DNA of 64,000 bases from Pseudomonas sp. Irchel s3h14 (GTDB taxonomy: Bacteria > Pseudomonadota > Gammaproteobacteria > Pseudomonadales > Pseudomonadaceae): the NCBI RefSeq assembly GCF_900187425.1, contig NZ_FYDJ01000004.1, positions 310,001-374,000 on the forward strand, written 5' to 3'. Shown piece by piece: positions 1 to 11,336 of the stretch. Made by a program: the position numbers and the translations under genes. The first letter of the stretch is position 1; each line of letters opens with the position of its first letter. The notes below the pieces were generated by a model that saw nothing but the letters and a program-made list of their open reading frames with translations, did not search any database and had not been told where the DNA came from.

Positions 1-58
1 AGGTTATGCCTGATTTTGTCAAAGGAACATGAAAACCCGGTCGGCGAATCGTTTATCT

Positions 59-124
59 GAAAGTCATACAGCCACTGTTCAGACTTCTGCCGTTCATCGA
101 GTTTTTTAGTAGAAAGTCCTACAG
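59..124. repeat. Direct repeat upstream of the integrase gene
   Basis: Two copies of a 13-bp motif, GAAAGTC-x-TACAG, lie at 59-71 and 112-124 with 12 of 13 bases identical. The second copy also forms a short inverted repeat, GTAG at 109-112 and CTAC at 119-122. They sit in the 200-bp leader of a tyrosine recombinase gene, where recombinase or regulator binding sites are often found. A binding function is inference. Nothing else was recognised in bases 1-201. Confidence 0.35.
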
Positions 125-201
125 AAGTGTCCCGCTTTATATGAAGGATGTTTCAATCCTTAGTTGTTTAATGAACTGTTTCCACATTAAGGCCGTTTCG
201 T

Positions 202-1140
202 TTGATTGACTTACCCGCTACCGACTCAATCCCTTCAAAGACCAACCCGCTGACCCTGTACCTGGCGCGTCTGGCACCCTCCAGCCAACTGACCATGCGT
301 TACGTGTTGCAGGACGCCGCTGACCGGTTGGGCTTCGAAGACATGAACGTCGAGGAGATTCCCTGGCACAACCTGCAACCGGAAGATGTCATCGCGCTGG
401 TGGCCACCTTGCGCACCGACGGCTACGCGCCGAACACCTCTTCGCTGTACGTCAACGCAGTGCGCGGGGTAATGAACGAAGCGTGGCGCATGAGCCTGAT
501 CAGTCAGGAACACTTGCTGAAAATGCGTTCGGTGAAAGGGATTGCCGGCACGCGATTGTCCCAGGGGCGCAACCTCAGGCGCACGCTGATCCAGGAATTG
601 ATGGCGGTCTGTGCTGCCGATCCACGGCCACAAGGGTTGAGGGATGCGGCGATCATCGGAATTTTGTATGGCTCGGGCATGCGCAAATCGGAATCGGTGA
701 ACCTGGACCTGAACCAGGTCGATTTCGCCGAGCGCAGCCTTCGTGTGACCGCCAAGGGCAACAAGCAATTGATCAAGTACGCACCGGCCTGGGCGTTCGC
801 CAAACTCAATGACTGGCTGGAACTGCGGCGCTCGCTACTGAAGGAAGGTGAAGTGGACGACTCGTTCCTGTTCAATCGCATCCGCCGCGGCAGTCACATC
901 ACCCGCGAGCGCATCACCAAACATGCGATTTATTACATCGCCCGACAGCGGGGCGCGCAGGTCGGGGTGAAAATCATGCCGCATGATTTTCGACGTTCGT
1001 TCATTACCCGAGTGATTGAGGAATATGACTTGTCGATCGCCCAGAAACTCGCCCATCACAGCAACATCCAGACCACGGCCAACTACGATGTGCGCGATGA
1101 CAACGAACGGCGTCGGGCCGTGGACCGGTTCGATCTTTGA
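202..1140 (+). CDS. Tyrosine recombinase / site-specific integrase
   Basis: Phage-integrase-family recombinase of 312 residues. The catalytic set is visible: Arg161 (GMRKSES), Lys185 (TAKGNK), His261-x-x-Arg264 (HDFRRSF), His285 (LAHHSN) and Tyr295 (TTANYD). Residues about 10-110 form the SAM-like core-binding domain. The frame is closed by a TGA at 172, and TTG at 202 follows an AAGG ribosome site (189-192) at 9-base spacing; the first ATG, at 295, would cut the N-terminal domain. No cargo, att site or excisionase is visible beside it, and it ends 10 bp from the convergent iron-transport operon. It is probably a resident chromosomal recombinase or the relic of an integrated element. Confidence 0.85.
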   Translation: MIDLPATDSIPSKTNPLTLYLARLAPSSQLTMRYVLQDAADRLGFEDMNVEEIPWHNLQPEDVIALVATLRTDGYAPNTSSLYVNAVRGVMNEAWRMSLISQEHLLKMRSVKGIAGTRLSQGRNLRRTLIQELMAVCAADPRPQGLRDAAIIGILYGSGMRKSESVNLDLNQVDFAERSLRVTAKGNKQLIKYAPAWAFAKLNDWLELRRSLLKEGEVDDSFLFNRIRRGSHITRERITKHAIYYIARQRGAQVGVKIMPHDFRRSFITRVIEEYDLSIAQKLAHHSNIQTTANYDVRDDNERRRAVDRFDL

Positions 1141-1150
1141 TCGATGGGGT

Positions 1151-2221
1151 TCAAGATTCGCTCAGTACGTGGGCATGGCCGATCGTCGAGACGTGAACCG
1201 CACTGCCGGCGGGCGGCGCATACAGGCCCGAACTGCGCACCATTAATGATCGACCAGGCTGTTGCCCGGCAACCAACGACTCCAATTCCACCGTCAACGT
1301 GCAGGTATTGCCGCTGAAATCCCGCTCGGTCACGACGGCGCGACACCCGGCAGCCTTGGTCGGGCTGGGCTGGATGCTGACGAGTTGCAGTTGTTCGGGA
1401 CGCAGCATGATCTGCGCCGATTTGTTGTTCCGGTGGTTGTTCACCGGTATCCGACCGAGTTCGCAATGGGCCCAGCCGGCTTCGATTCTGGCGGGCAAGA
1501 CCACGGCATCCCCCAGAAACAGCGCGGTTTGTTCATCCTCGGGGTAGCGGTAAAGATCCAGCGGATGGCCTGACTGCACCAGCCGACCATCGCGCATCAC
1601 CGCCAGCTGATCGGCAAACGACAAGGCTTCGCTCTGGTCATGGGTGACCAGAATGGTGGTCACGCCGGCGTCGGTCAGCAGCCGTGCGACCATTTTGCGC
1701 ATGGCGCCTCGAAGTCCGGTGTCGAGGGCCGAAAACGGCTCGTCCAGCAACATCAAGCGCGGCTGTTGCGCCAACGCCCGCGCCAGCGCCACGCGCTGTT
1801 GCTGGCCGCCGGAGAGTTCATGGGGCCAACGGTTGGCCATGTTTGCATCCAGCGCCACGCTGTCCATCAACTCTGCGACGCGCTCCTGTTTTGCACCGCC
1901 CTTGATCGAAAGCCCGAAACCGATGTTGGCGGCCACGGTCATGTGCGGGAACAGGGCGCCGTCCTGGGGAACATAACCAATCAAACGCTGATGCGCCGGG
2001 ACTTCGTGGGTGTTGTCGACGAGCGTTTGACCATTGAGTGATAGACGGCCCGTGTCCGGGAATTCGAAGCCGGCGATCATCCGCAGCAGCGTGGTTTTTC
2101 CAGAACCGGACGGGCCGACGATGACCGTTCGGCTGCCCGTTGGCACCGACAGGTTGATGCTCTCCAGCGCTTGATGGGAGCCGTAGGACTTGGAAATGGA
2201 ATGAAGTTCAAGAGCGTTCAT
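1151..2221 (-). CDS. fbpC: Ferric iron ABC transporter, ATP-binding protein
   Basis: ATPase subunit of a periplasmic Fe3+ importer, 356 residues, CUT1/FbpC type. Walker A (GPSGSGKT) is at 36-43, the signature LSGGQ at 136-140 and Walker B with Asp160-Glu161. About 110 residues beyond the nucleotide-binding domain form a TOBE-like regulatory region, as in FbpC and PotA relatives. Its ATG overlaps the stop of the permease gene in an ATGA arrangement, so the three genes form one operon (binding protein, permease, ATPase). Substrate is inferred mainly from the binding protein. Spermidine or thiamine ATPases are close relatives, but neither permease nor binding protein fits those. Confidence 0.85.
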   Translation of the reverse strand: MNALELHSISKSYGSHQALESINLSVPTGSRTVIVGPSGSGKTTLLRMIAGFEFPDTGRLSLNGQTLVDNTHEVPAHQRLIGYVPQDGALFPHMTVAANIGFGLSIKGGAKQERVAELMDSVALDANMANRWPHELSGGQQQRVALARALAQQPRLMLLDEPFSALDTGLRGAMRKMVARLLTDAGVTTILVTHDQSEALSFADQLAVMRDGRLVQSGHPLDLYRYPEDEQTALFLGDAVVLPARIEAGWAHCELGRIPVNNHRNNKSAQIMLRPEQLQLVSIQPSPTKAAGCRAVVTERDFSGNTCTLTVELESLVAGQQPGRSLMVRSSGLYAPPAGSAVHVSTIGHAHVLSES

Positions 2222-3819
2222 CGGCCAGCCGTTCGTTTGGATTGGTGATAAAGAAGTCCGGTCAAGGGAAGCGACAGCAAAATCATCAGCAAGGCATAGG
2301 GCGCAGCGGCGGCGTAGTCGATTTCGCTGGTCATGGCCCAGAATCCGGTGGCCAGGGTGCGTGTGCCGTTGGGGGCGAGCAGCAGGGTGGCGGTCAACTC
2401 ATTGGTGATCGCCAGAAACACCAGCGCGGCGCCAGCGGCAGCGCCGGGCGCGGCCAGACGCAGGGTGATCAGCCACAATGCCCGGGCGGGCGAGCGGCCG
2501 AGGCTGCGGGCCATGTTTTCCAGCTCCACCGGTGCCTGGGCGATCCCGGCGCGCAAACTCACCAGGGCGCGGGGCAAAAACATCAGCAGGTACGCCAGCA
2601 GCACCGTGATGGTCGTCTGGTAAATCGGCCGGGCGAAATGGATAGTGACGGTCACCAATGCCAGGGCCACGACGATCCCGGGCAACGAACTGGTGATGTA
2701 GTTGCAGCTTTCCAGTACACGTTGCAACCGGCCCGGAGAGCGAATCGACAGCCAGGCAATAGGGATGGCGGCGCAGGTGGTGAGGGCGGCACCCGCAACG
2801 CCGAGCAGCAGCGTTTGTTCCAGCGCCGGCAGAAGTTCGTCCATCTGCCAGACTTGCGTACCGCCGGCGATCAGCCAGTTACCTAAAGTCACCAGTGGCA
2901 CGCCTAGCGCCAGCGCGCAGGTCGCGATCTGTACGGTCAACGCGAGGAGGGTGGTTGCGGGTTTCAGGCGCACCACCCGCTGTTCGCGAGCGCTTCCCGG
3001 CCCGACACGGGCGTAACGCGCCGTACCGCGAGCGGCCGATTCTGCGGTCAGCATCACCAGGCAACACAGGGCGAGCACGCTGGCCAGCATGTGGGCGGCG
3101 GGGCCGTTGAAGGTGGATTTGAACTGATCGAAGATGGCCGTGGTGAAGGTGTCGAAGCGGATCATCGCGTACAGGCCATATTCGGCCAGCAAGTGCAGGC
3201 CCACCAGCAACGCGCCGCCGCAGATGGCCAGGCGCAGTTGCGGCAGGACCACGCGGAAAAATATCGCCCAAGGCTTGAGTCCCAGCGATTCGGCAACGTC
3301 TTCGATCGCCGGATCGAGCCTGCGCAGGGTCGCTGCAATCGGCAGGTAGAGGAACGGAAAGTAGGCGATGACCGAGACCAGAACCCCGGCAAACAGCCCG
3401 TGAATGGGCGGGACCAGACTGACCCACGCATAACTGTGCACGAACGCCGGCACCGCCAGCGGCGCGGTCGCCAACAGCGACCACCAGCGCCGCCCCGGCA
3501 GGTTGGTGCGCTCTGTCAGCCAGGCCAGAGTCAGGCCTAACGTAACGCACAACGGAATCGTGATCACCACCAGTAAAACGGTGTTGATCAATAATTCAGC
3601 GACCCGTGGCCGGAATACCAGCGGCACAAGGGTCGCCCAGCCTGTCTGAAACGATACGCCGATGACGAAGGCAATCGGCACAAGCGACAGCAGCGAAACC
3701 AGCACCGACAAGCCAATCACCCACGCGCCACCACGCCCCGCGAAGAGGCCGCGGGATCGTCGTCGCAAGTTCGCGGGTATCGCCTCCGCGACACCCGCTG
3801 GCAAGGTTTCAGGCATCAA
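2218..3819 (-). CDS. fbpB: Ferric iron ABC transporter, fused permease
   Basis: Inner-membrane permease of 533 residues with two tandem BPD_transp_1 halves, the arrangement of FbpB/HitB iron permeases. Each half has several hydrophobic helices and an EAA-type cytoplasmic loop: [21 protein letters not shown] in the first half and [16 protein letters not shown] in the second. It sits directly after the binding-protein gene, which ends at 3820, and overlaps the ATPase gene by 4 bp. The start is one of two adjacent Met codons. The fused-dimer length and context support iron rather than sulfate or molybdate transport, where the permeases are usually separate. Confidence 0.85.
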   Translation of the reverse strand: MMPETLPAGVAEAIPANLRRRSRGLFAGRGGAWVIGLSVLVSLLSLVPIAFVIGVSFQTGWATLVPLVFRPRVAELLINTVLLVVITIPLCVTLGLTLAWLTERTNLPGRRWWSLLATAPLAVPAFVHSYAWVSLVPPIHGLFAGVLVSVIAYFPFLYLPIAATLRRLDPAIEDVAESLGLKPWAIFFRVVLPQLRLAICGGALLVGLHLLAEYGLYAMIRFDTFTTAIFDQFKSTFNGPAAHMLASVLALCCLVMLTAESAARGTARYARVGPGSAREQRVVRLKPATTLLALTVQIATCALALGVPLVTLGNWLIAGGTQVWQMDELLPALEQTLLLGVAGAALTTCAAIPIAWLSIRSPGRLQRVLESCNYITSSLPGIVVALALVTVTIHFARPIYQTTITVLLAYLLMFLPRALVSLRAGIAQAPVELENMARSLGRSPARALWLITLRLAAPGAAAGAALVFLAITNELTATLLLAPNGTRTLATGFWAMTSEIDYAAAAPYALLMILLSLPLTGLLYHQSKRTAGR

Positions 3820-4830
3820 TTAGAGCAGTCCCGCCTGAGTCATCAGCTCCACGGCTTTTTTACTGTCGAGTTTTGAAGCATCGACTGTCGGCGCGTCGAG
3901 TTGCTGCAAAGGCACCAGTTTTGGGTTGGATTCAGCGTTCTTGCCCACGGCGTATTCGAACGATTTGCCGGTTTTCAGGATGGCCTGGCCATCTTTGCCG
4001 GTAATCCATTTGAGGAACGCCTGGGCTTGTTCCTTGTGTTTGCTGGACGCCAGAACGCCGCCACCGGAGACACTGACAAACGCGCCCGGATCCTTGTGCT
4101 TGAAGTAGTGCAGGGCGGTGTTCTTGCTGTTTTCGCCGGTCTTGGCCTGGTCGCCGAAGCTGTAATAGTGGTAGATCACGCCGCTGTCGAGCTGCCCGGC
4201 GTTGACCGCTTTGAGTACGGCGCTGTTGCCCCGGTACGCGGTAAAGTTGGTTTTCATCCCTTTCAGCCACTCCAGGGTGGCAGCTTCACCCTTGAGTTCC
4301 AGCACGGCGGCGACGATGGCCTGGAAGTCGGCACCGGCCGGTGAAGCGCCCCAGCGACCTTTCCAGTTCGGGCCGGCGAGGTCCATCAGCGACTTGGGCA
4401 GCTCGGCTTCGGGCAGTTTGCTCGGGTTATAGACAAACACCGTGGAGCGCGCGGCGATCCCCACCCATTTGCCATGGGCCGGCCGGTAAGCATTGCCGAC
4501 CTGTTCCAGGGTGGCCGGCGCTACCGGCGCAAAAAGCCCCGCGTTGTCGACCAGCACCATGGCCGGGGAGTTTTCGGTCAGGAACACATCGGCCGGGGAG
4601 GCGGCGCCTTCCTGCACGATCTGATTGCCCATCTCGGTGTCGTCGCCATTGCGCACGGTGACCTTGATGCCGGTTTCCTTGGTGAAGCCCTCGATCCAGG
4701 ATTTGGTCAGGCTTTCGTGCTGGGCGTTGTAGACCACGATGCCATCGGCATCTGCATACACGTGACCGGCACTCAGCAAAGCGGTGGCCAGCAGTGCTGT
4801 TTTCAGGAAAGAAGGGATGTTGGGACTCAT
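3820..4830 (-). CDS. fbpA: Ferric iron periplasmic binding protein
   Basis: Extracellular-solute-binding protein of 336 residues. A Sec signal peptide (positive N-terminus, hydrophobic 10-24, likely cleavage after VYA) precedes the mature domain beginning DADGIVVYNAQHE. The VYNAQHE opening and the later paired tyrosines in SGVIYHYYSFGD match the iron-ligand regions of FbpA/HitA ferrins, which bind Fe3+ with a Tyr-Tyr pair. It is first in the fbpABC-type operon, and a Fur-box-like sequence lies about 85 bp upstream, so iron-repressed expression is likely. Metal identity rests on these motifs and on context. Confidence 0.88.
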   Translation of the reverse strand: MSPNIPSFLKTALLATALLSAGHVYADADGIVVYNAQHESLTKSWIEGFTKETGIKVTVRNGDDTEMGNQIVQEGAASPADVFLTENSPAMVLVDNAGLFAPVAPATLEQVGNAYRPAHGKWVGIAARSTVFVYNPSKLPEAELPKSLMDLAGPNWKGRWGASPAGADFQAIVAAVLELKGEAATLEWLKGMKTNFTAYRGNSAVLKAVNAGQLDSGVIYHYYSFGDQAKTGENSKNTALHYFKHKDPGAFVSVSGGGVLASSKHKEQAQAFLKWITGKDGQAILKTGKSFEYAVGKNAESNPKLVPLQQLDAPTVDASKLDSKKAVELMTQAGLL

Positions 4831-4911
4831 GCGTTGGCAGCTCCTGTTTTTTTAATAATCGTGCGCGCAGGCTCGGCAGAATCGACGGGGAAGGGTCGTC
4901 GATCAGTGTAG

Positions 4912-4930
4912 ATCAATACGAATCATTTGC
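4912..4930 (-). promoter_or_regulatory. Candidate Fur box upstream of fbpA
   Basis: The 19 bases ATCAATACGAATCATTTGC match the classical Fur consensus at 11 of 19 positions, including the central AATCATT block. The site is about 85 bp upstream of the binding-protein start, in the promoter region of the only iron-uptake operon in the window. This is weaker than a textbook box; regulation by Fur is inference. Confidence 0.45.
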
Positions 4931-5004
4931 ATGTTTAAGGCGCGGCAAATGTAAAGTGCCAAATGAGAAAAAAGCGTCAAAATTTCAGAAGTAATGCATC
5001 ACTT

Positions 5005-5135
5005 GTAGCAGCTGGCGAAGCCTGCGTTCGGCTGCGAAGCAGTCGTGAAATCAGACACTGCGGTCATTCAGTTAAACCGCGAGCTCAGGTTTGACGACTG
5101 CTTCGCAGCCGAACGCAGGCTTCGCCAGCTGCTAC
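5005..5135. repeat. 131-bp inverted-repeat element, copy 1
   Basis: Perfect 41-bp inverted arms (5005-5045 and 5095-5135) flank a 49-bp centre. The arms begin GTAGCAGCTGGCGAAGCCTG. A second copy occurs at 14835-14965 with the same arm and centre lengths, and its centre matches this one when reverse-complemented. It lies in the 320-bp gap between fbpA and pqiC. It carries no ORF and behaves like a non-autonomous Pseudomonas intergenic repeat (REPIN or MITE-like). It may also form a very strong hairpin that ends transcription of pqiC. Confidence 0.85.
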
Positions 5136-5154
5136 GGATCGCGTTATGGCTTAA

Positions 5155-5712
5155 TTAAGCCGATGGACACCCTTTTTGTATTCCGCTCGCGGCCTGGTTA
5201 ATCAGCGCGGCAAGACGCTTGACGTTGTTCTGTTGAGCGATCACCAGTTCTTCGATGGACGGCCCTGAAGGTGTCTGCAACGTGCTGCGGCAAGTGATCA
5301 GCGCGTTCTCGCTTTCACCGAGATTGCGCAGGCGCCATTTGACGTCAATCAGCGCGTATTGGCCGGGGATCGAGTCGAAGCGCTGCACGTCCAGCCGCAC
5401 CGACATTTTGCGCTGGGGATTGCTGTTGACCAGTTGATCGACCAGGGCACTGCGCAATTCATCCGACAGGCTCGCGCCCCACCACTCGGTTTCGAGGATC
5501 GCCAGGCCGCTGTTGCCCTGGCGAATCACGATTTGCGGGCGGTCGACCTGAGGAGGGACGCTGAGCCCCTCGATCTGGATATCCGCAGCACTGGTCCTTG
5601 AAATGCCGCTCGGTTGCGCCGGGGTCAGGGTGTGGAATTGAATCGGATCACCGCGGCAAGCGGCGAGTAGCAACAATGCAGTGACCAAGCTGATTTTCAG
5701 CGGATAAACCAT
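5155..5712 (-). CDS. pqiC: PqiC-family outer-membrane-associated lipoprotein
   Basis: ABC-type transport auxiliary lipoprotein of 185 residues (DUF330/PqiC family), last gene of the pqi operon. The chosen ATG at 5712 has AGGAG 8 bases upstream; an earlier ATG at 5733 overlaps the pqiB stop. The N-terminus is a lipoprotein signal with lipobox LLAAC, Cys19. In E. coli PqiC sits at the outer membrane and forms the end of the PqiB tunnel that moves lipids across the periplasm. The body (QFHTLTP, DRPQIVIRQG) fits the family. Confidence 0.85.
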   Translation of the reverse strand: MVYPLKISLVTALLLLAACRGDPIQFHTLTPAQPSGISRTSAADIQIEGLSVPPQVDRPQIVIRQGNSGLAILETEWWGASLSDELRSALVDQLVNSNPQRKMSVRLDVQRFDSIPGQYALIDVKWRLRNLGESENALITCRSTLQTPSGPSIEELVIAQQNNVKRLAALINQAASGIQKGCPSA

Positions 5713-5729
5713 GAGTGATGCTCCTGTGG

Positions 5730-7385
5730 TCATTTGCGCGGCGGCCCCTGCAGGTCCATCGGCGCGGCATTGTCGGGGCGACCGCGAATCAGCGATTCCG
5801 GATGCCGTCCCAGGTAATCCGAGAGTTCACGCAAGGAGCGCGACATGCGCCCGAGTTCGTCGAGGGTCTGACCTAATTGTTCGCGTTGCGGCGAGTCTTC
5901 GGCCAAGGTCGAACTGGCCGATTGCAGCGTCTTGCTGACATCCGCCAGGGTGGTCTGCACGCCGGGCAGGGTCTTGGCGTTGAATTGCGTCAGTCCTTTA
6001 CGCAGTTCGACGAGGTTGCTGTCCAGGTTGCTGGCGATGCGCTCGATTGGCAGCTGGTTGATCTTGTTGACCATGCCCTCGAGTTTTTCCTGCAATTGTT
6101 CGAGGCTGCCAGGAACGGTCGGGACAGAGACTGGACGGGCGGTCGGATCGAACACGACTTTCTCCGCTTTGGGGTAGAAGTCGAGCGCAATGTAGAGCTG
6201 ACCGGTCAACAGATTGCCGCTCCGGGCCTGGGCCCGCAGACCGTTGTCGATGAAGCTGCCGATCAGGCGTACACCAGCGGCTTCGTCGTTGGGGTCATGC
6301 TTCAAGACCTCGAGCATTTTGATGTGTGCCTGGCCGAGGCGTTGCGGGTAGATCACGATGCCGACGTTGACCGGAAAACTGCGCTTTTTCGCGTCGAAAT
6401 CGAGATTGATCGACACAACTCTGCCGAACTCGATGCCAAGGAATTCCACCGGTGCGCCAACCCTGAGCCCGCGCAAGGCCTGATCGAAACGCAAACTCAA
6501 GAATTGCCCCTTGCCACTGGGCGGGGCGAGGGCGGTTAGCTGGTCTTCGAACAGGTCGTAGGCTTTGTCCTCGGCGGCCGGTTGATCGTTAGGGCTGTAT
6601 TCCGGAGCGCGGAAGGCGATGCCGCCCACCAGGATCGATGACAGCGATTCGGTTTTCACCGAGAAGCCGTTGGCGCCGACATTCACGTCGATCCCGCTGG
6701 CGTTCCAGAACCGGGTGTTTTCAGTGACGTAGGCATCGTTGGGCGCGTGGATGAACACTTCGATGTTGACCCCTTTGCCGTCGGCGTTCAGGGCATAAGC
6801 CACCACTTGCCCCACCGGAATCTTGCGGTAGTAAACCGGAGAGCCAATGTCCAGCGAACCGAGATCCTGAGTGTGCAGGGTGAAGCGCTTGCCCGGCTCG
6901 CCATAGGTAATCGGAGGCGGGTTTTCCAGGCCGATAAAGTTTTTTGCACGAGCGTTGGCCTGGCCGATGTCGGCGCCAATGTAATCCCCGGACAGCAGGG
7001 TATCGATACCCGACACCCCGCCGGCGCCAATACGCGGACGCACGACCCAGAATTGCGAGTCTTCGCGGGTGAAAGTTTCCGCCTGCTTGGACAGTTTGAT
7101 GGTGGCGTTGACGCTCTTCTGATCGTTGCTCAGCTCAACGTCCGAGACATGGCCGATCACCACGTTGCGGTATTTGACCTCGGTCTTGTTGGCCGTCAGG
7201 CCGCTACCGGTTTTGAACGTAACGGTAATGGTCGGACCTTCCTGCATTATGGTGTGCACAACCAGGGAAAGCCCCACCAGCACCGCGACGATCGGTACGA
7301 TCCATACCAGCGAAACGCTGAAGCGGCGGGTCTTGACAGGGGCCTGCCCAGGGGCTTGCGGCCCATCAGTGGCTTGCGACTTCAT
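5730..7385 (-). CDS. pqiB: PqiB, MCE-domain lipid-trafficking protein
   Basis: Inner-membrane-anchored MCE protein of 551 residues, close to E. coli PqiB (546). One N-terminal membrane helix (about 24-46) precedes three MCE repeats, each opening with a segment such as GSGLTANKTEVKYRNVVIGHV; a long helical C-terminus (about 420-530) would build the needle or tunnel seen in PqiB. The family forms a periplasm-spanning channel for phospholipids. It overlaps the upstream pqiA-type gene by about 20 bp and pqiC follows closely, so the set is one operon. Confidence 0.9.
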   Translation of the reverse strand: MKSQATDGPQAPGQAPVKTRRFSVSLVWIVPIVAVLVGLSLVVHTIMQEGPTITVTFKTGSGLTANKTEVKYRNVVIGHVSDVELSNDQKSVNATIKLSKQAETFTREDSQFWVVRPRIGAGGVSGIDTLLSGDYIGADIGQANARAKNFIGLENPPPITYGEPGKRFTLHTQDLGSLDIGSPVYYRKIPVGQVVAYALNADGKGVNIEVFIHAPNDAYVTENTRFWNASGIDVNVGANGFSVKTESLSSILVGGIAFRAPEYSPNDQPAAEDKAYDLFEDQLTALAPPSGKGQFLSLRFDQALRGLRVGAPVEFLGIEFGRVVSINLDFDAKKRSFPVNVGIVIYPQRLGQAHIKMLEVLKHDPNDEAAGVRLIGSFIDNGLRAQARSGNLLTGQLYIALDFYPKAEKVVFDPTARPVSVPTVPGSLEQLQEKLEGMVNKINQLPIERIASNLDSNLVELRKGLTQFNAKTLPGVQTTLADVSKTLQSASSTLAEDSPQREQLGQTLDELGRMSRSLRELSDYLGRHPESLIRGRPDNAAPMDLQGPPRK

Positions 7386-8022
7386 CCATGACCTCCTCGT
7401 TTGGGTTGTCCCGCTCTTCTTTATCCCAGATCAGGCGTGGGTCGAAACTCATCGCCGACAGCATGGTGAAGACCACCACCAGGCCAAAAAACAGAATGCC
7501 CGGGCGCGGTTCGATATCGGCCAGGGCTTGAAACTTCACCAGTGAGGCCACCAGGGCGACCACTATCACATCAAGCATCGACCAGTAACCGATTAGCTCG
7601 ACGAAACGGTACAGCGTTGACCGCTGCTTACTCGCCCATTGGCTGTCGCGCTGAACGGTCACCAGTAACAGCGTCAGGGCGACGAACTTGATGCCCGGCA
7701 CCGCGATGCTGGCGATGAAAATAATCAGGGCAATGTCCCAGGCGCCGTGCTGCCAGAACTCCAGTACACCGCCCATGATCGTGCTATCGGCGCCGTTGCC
7801 GACCATCTTGGTGTTCATCACTGGCAGCAGATTAGCCGGGACGTAAAACGCCAGGGCAGTGAACATGTAGGCCCAGGTCCGGGCCAGTGAGTTGGTTTTG
7901 CGCCGATGCAGCGGCGCGCCGCACCGTGTGCATTCGTGAGGTTCATCGGTCATGTCACAGGCCAGGCCACAGCTATGGCACAAGCACAGGTTGAGTTCAC
8001 TCGCCACCGGGGGCCTGTTCAT
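7366..8022 (-). CDS. pqiA: PqiA-domain membrane protein, second copy
   Basis: Paraquat-inducible protein A domain, 218 residues. A cysteine-rich zinc-ribbon-like N-terminus (CLCHSCGLACD, then CTRCGAPLHRR) precedes four membrane helices. The start at 8022 is chosen because its ATG overlaps the upstream stop as ATGA; an in-frame ATG at 8034 has no better ribosome site. In E. coli one PqiA of about 417 residues carries two such units; here the two units are separate genes. Role: inner-membrane partner of PqiB in lipid transport. Confidence 0.85.
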   Translation of the reverse strand: MNRPPVASELNLCLCHSCGLACDMTDEPHECTRCGAPLHRRKTNSLARTWAYMFTALAFYVPANLLPVMNTKMVGNGADSTIMGGVLEFWQHGAWDIALIIFIASIAVPGIKFVALTLLLVTVQRDSQWASKQRSTLYRFVELIGYWSMLDVIVVALVASLVKFQALADIEPRPGILFFGLVVVFTMLSAMSFDPRLIWDKEERDNPNEEVMDEVASH

Positions 8023-8615
8023 AAGATGTCCCATAGATCACGGATGTCGCGTCCTGCGATGCGGATCATCATCAGACTGAGAATGGCCAGGGCAAACAGG
8101 CCGATGCCGGGCAGCACATCCAGCAATCCGGCGAGTTTGATGACCGCGACCATCGCCCCCAGCAGACAGACCTCCAGCATGCTCCAGGGCCTGAGGGTCT
8201 CCAGCCAGCGCATGCAGAACCTGAAACCGGGCGAGCGACGGGAGGCGAGGGCGAAGCTCAGGACCCAGATAAGCAGCAACAGCTGGAAAATCGGCGCGAT
8301 GATCATCGCGATCGCCGCCACCATGGCGATGAAAGTGATCGGCCCCAGACTCAAGGCCAGCACCGAATCCCAGAGTGTTGCGCTGTTTTTAAGGCCTTTG
8401 AGGCTGATGCTCATGACGGGGTAGAAGTTGGCGAAAATCCACAGCATCAACGCGGTGAAGGTCAATGCCAGACGTTGTTCCACCGTCAGGCCGTTATAGC
8501 GCTGAAGCACGCCGCCGCAGCGCGTACACAGGGTTTTTTGATGTTTGGCGAGCGTGACTTTTTGATACACGCAGTCGCAGTGCTCGCAGATGATCAGTGG
8601 GTCAGTCGTAGCCAT
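8019..8615 (-). CDS. pqiA: PqiA-domain membrane protein, first copy
   Basis: First gene of the pqi operon, 198 residues from MATTDPLIICEHCD. The N-terminus has two CxxC pairs (CEHCDCVY and CTRCGGVL), probably a small zinc ribbon, followed by four hydrophobic helices typical of PqiA. The reading frame continues 21 codons upstream to 8678 without a convincing ribosome site, so the ATG at 8615 is preferred. Stop and next start overlap. With the following gene it makes the equivalent of the two-unit E. coli PqiA. Confidence 0.85.
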   Translation of the reverse strand: MATTDPLIICEHCDCVYQKVTLAKHQKTLCTRCGGVLQRYNGLTVEQRLALTFTALMLWIFANFYPVMSISLKGLKNSATLWDSVLALSLGPITFIAMVAAIAMIIAPIFQLLLLIWVLSFALASRRSPGFRFCMRWLETLRPWSMLEVCLLGAMVAVIKLAGLLDVLPGIGLFALAILSLMMIRIAGRDIRDLWDIL

Positions 8616-8715
8616 AGGCTGCACTCGCCAGGACGCAGGGAAGTCAGAGCACTCCCTCAATATAGAAGGACCTCGCAATTGAGCAAATTAAAAGGTTATT
8701 CAATAGGATAAGTCT

Positions 8716-8754
8716 GATCATTCCCACGCTCTGCGTGGGAGCGTGGGAACGATC
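8716..8754. repeat. Short palindromic intergenic repeat
   Basis: Two 15-bp arms, 8716-8730 and 8740-8754, are inverted with 14 of 15 matches around a 9-bp loop (CTGCGTGGG). The type (TTCCCACGCT...AGCGTGGGAA) is a common intergenic palindrome of P. fluorescens-group genomes. It lies just downstream of the oxidoreductase gene ending at 8780 and could act as its terminator, although no T-run follows. Confidence 0.7.
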
Positions 8755-8779
8755 ATGAGAGGAGGGGTGGTTGTAATCG

Positions 8780-11178
<2,399 letters not shown>

Positions 11179-11204
11179 CTAATTTTTGGATTTATCAGGC
11201 GTTA

Positions 11205-11313
11205 GCATTCCCCTGTGGGAGCGGGCTTGCTCGCGAAAGCGGTCTGTCAGTCAGCGGTGATGTTGGATGTGCTGGCCTATTCGCGAGCAAGCCCGCTCCC
11301 ACAGGGGGAATGC
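11205..11313. repeat. REPIN-type inverted repeat
   Basis: Arms at 11205-11237 and 11280-11313 are inverted copies differing by one inserted G, about 33 bp each, around a 42-bp centre. The core TGTGGGAGCGGGCTTGCTCG is the commonest REP sequence of P. fluorescens-group genomes. It lies between the ligase and binding-protein genes of the polyamine block and may separate their transcripts. Confidence 0.85.
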
Positions 11314-11336
11314 GGTCTCATGTGAGAGCTTGTTTG

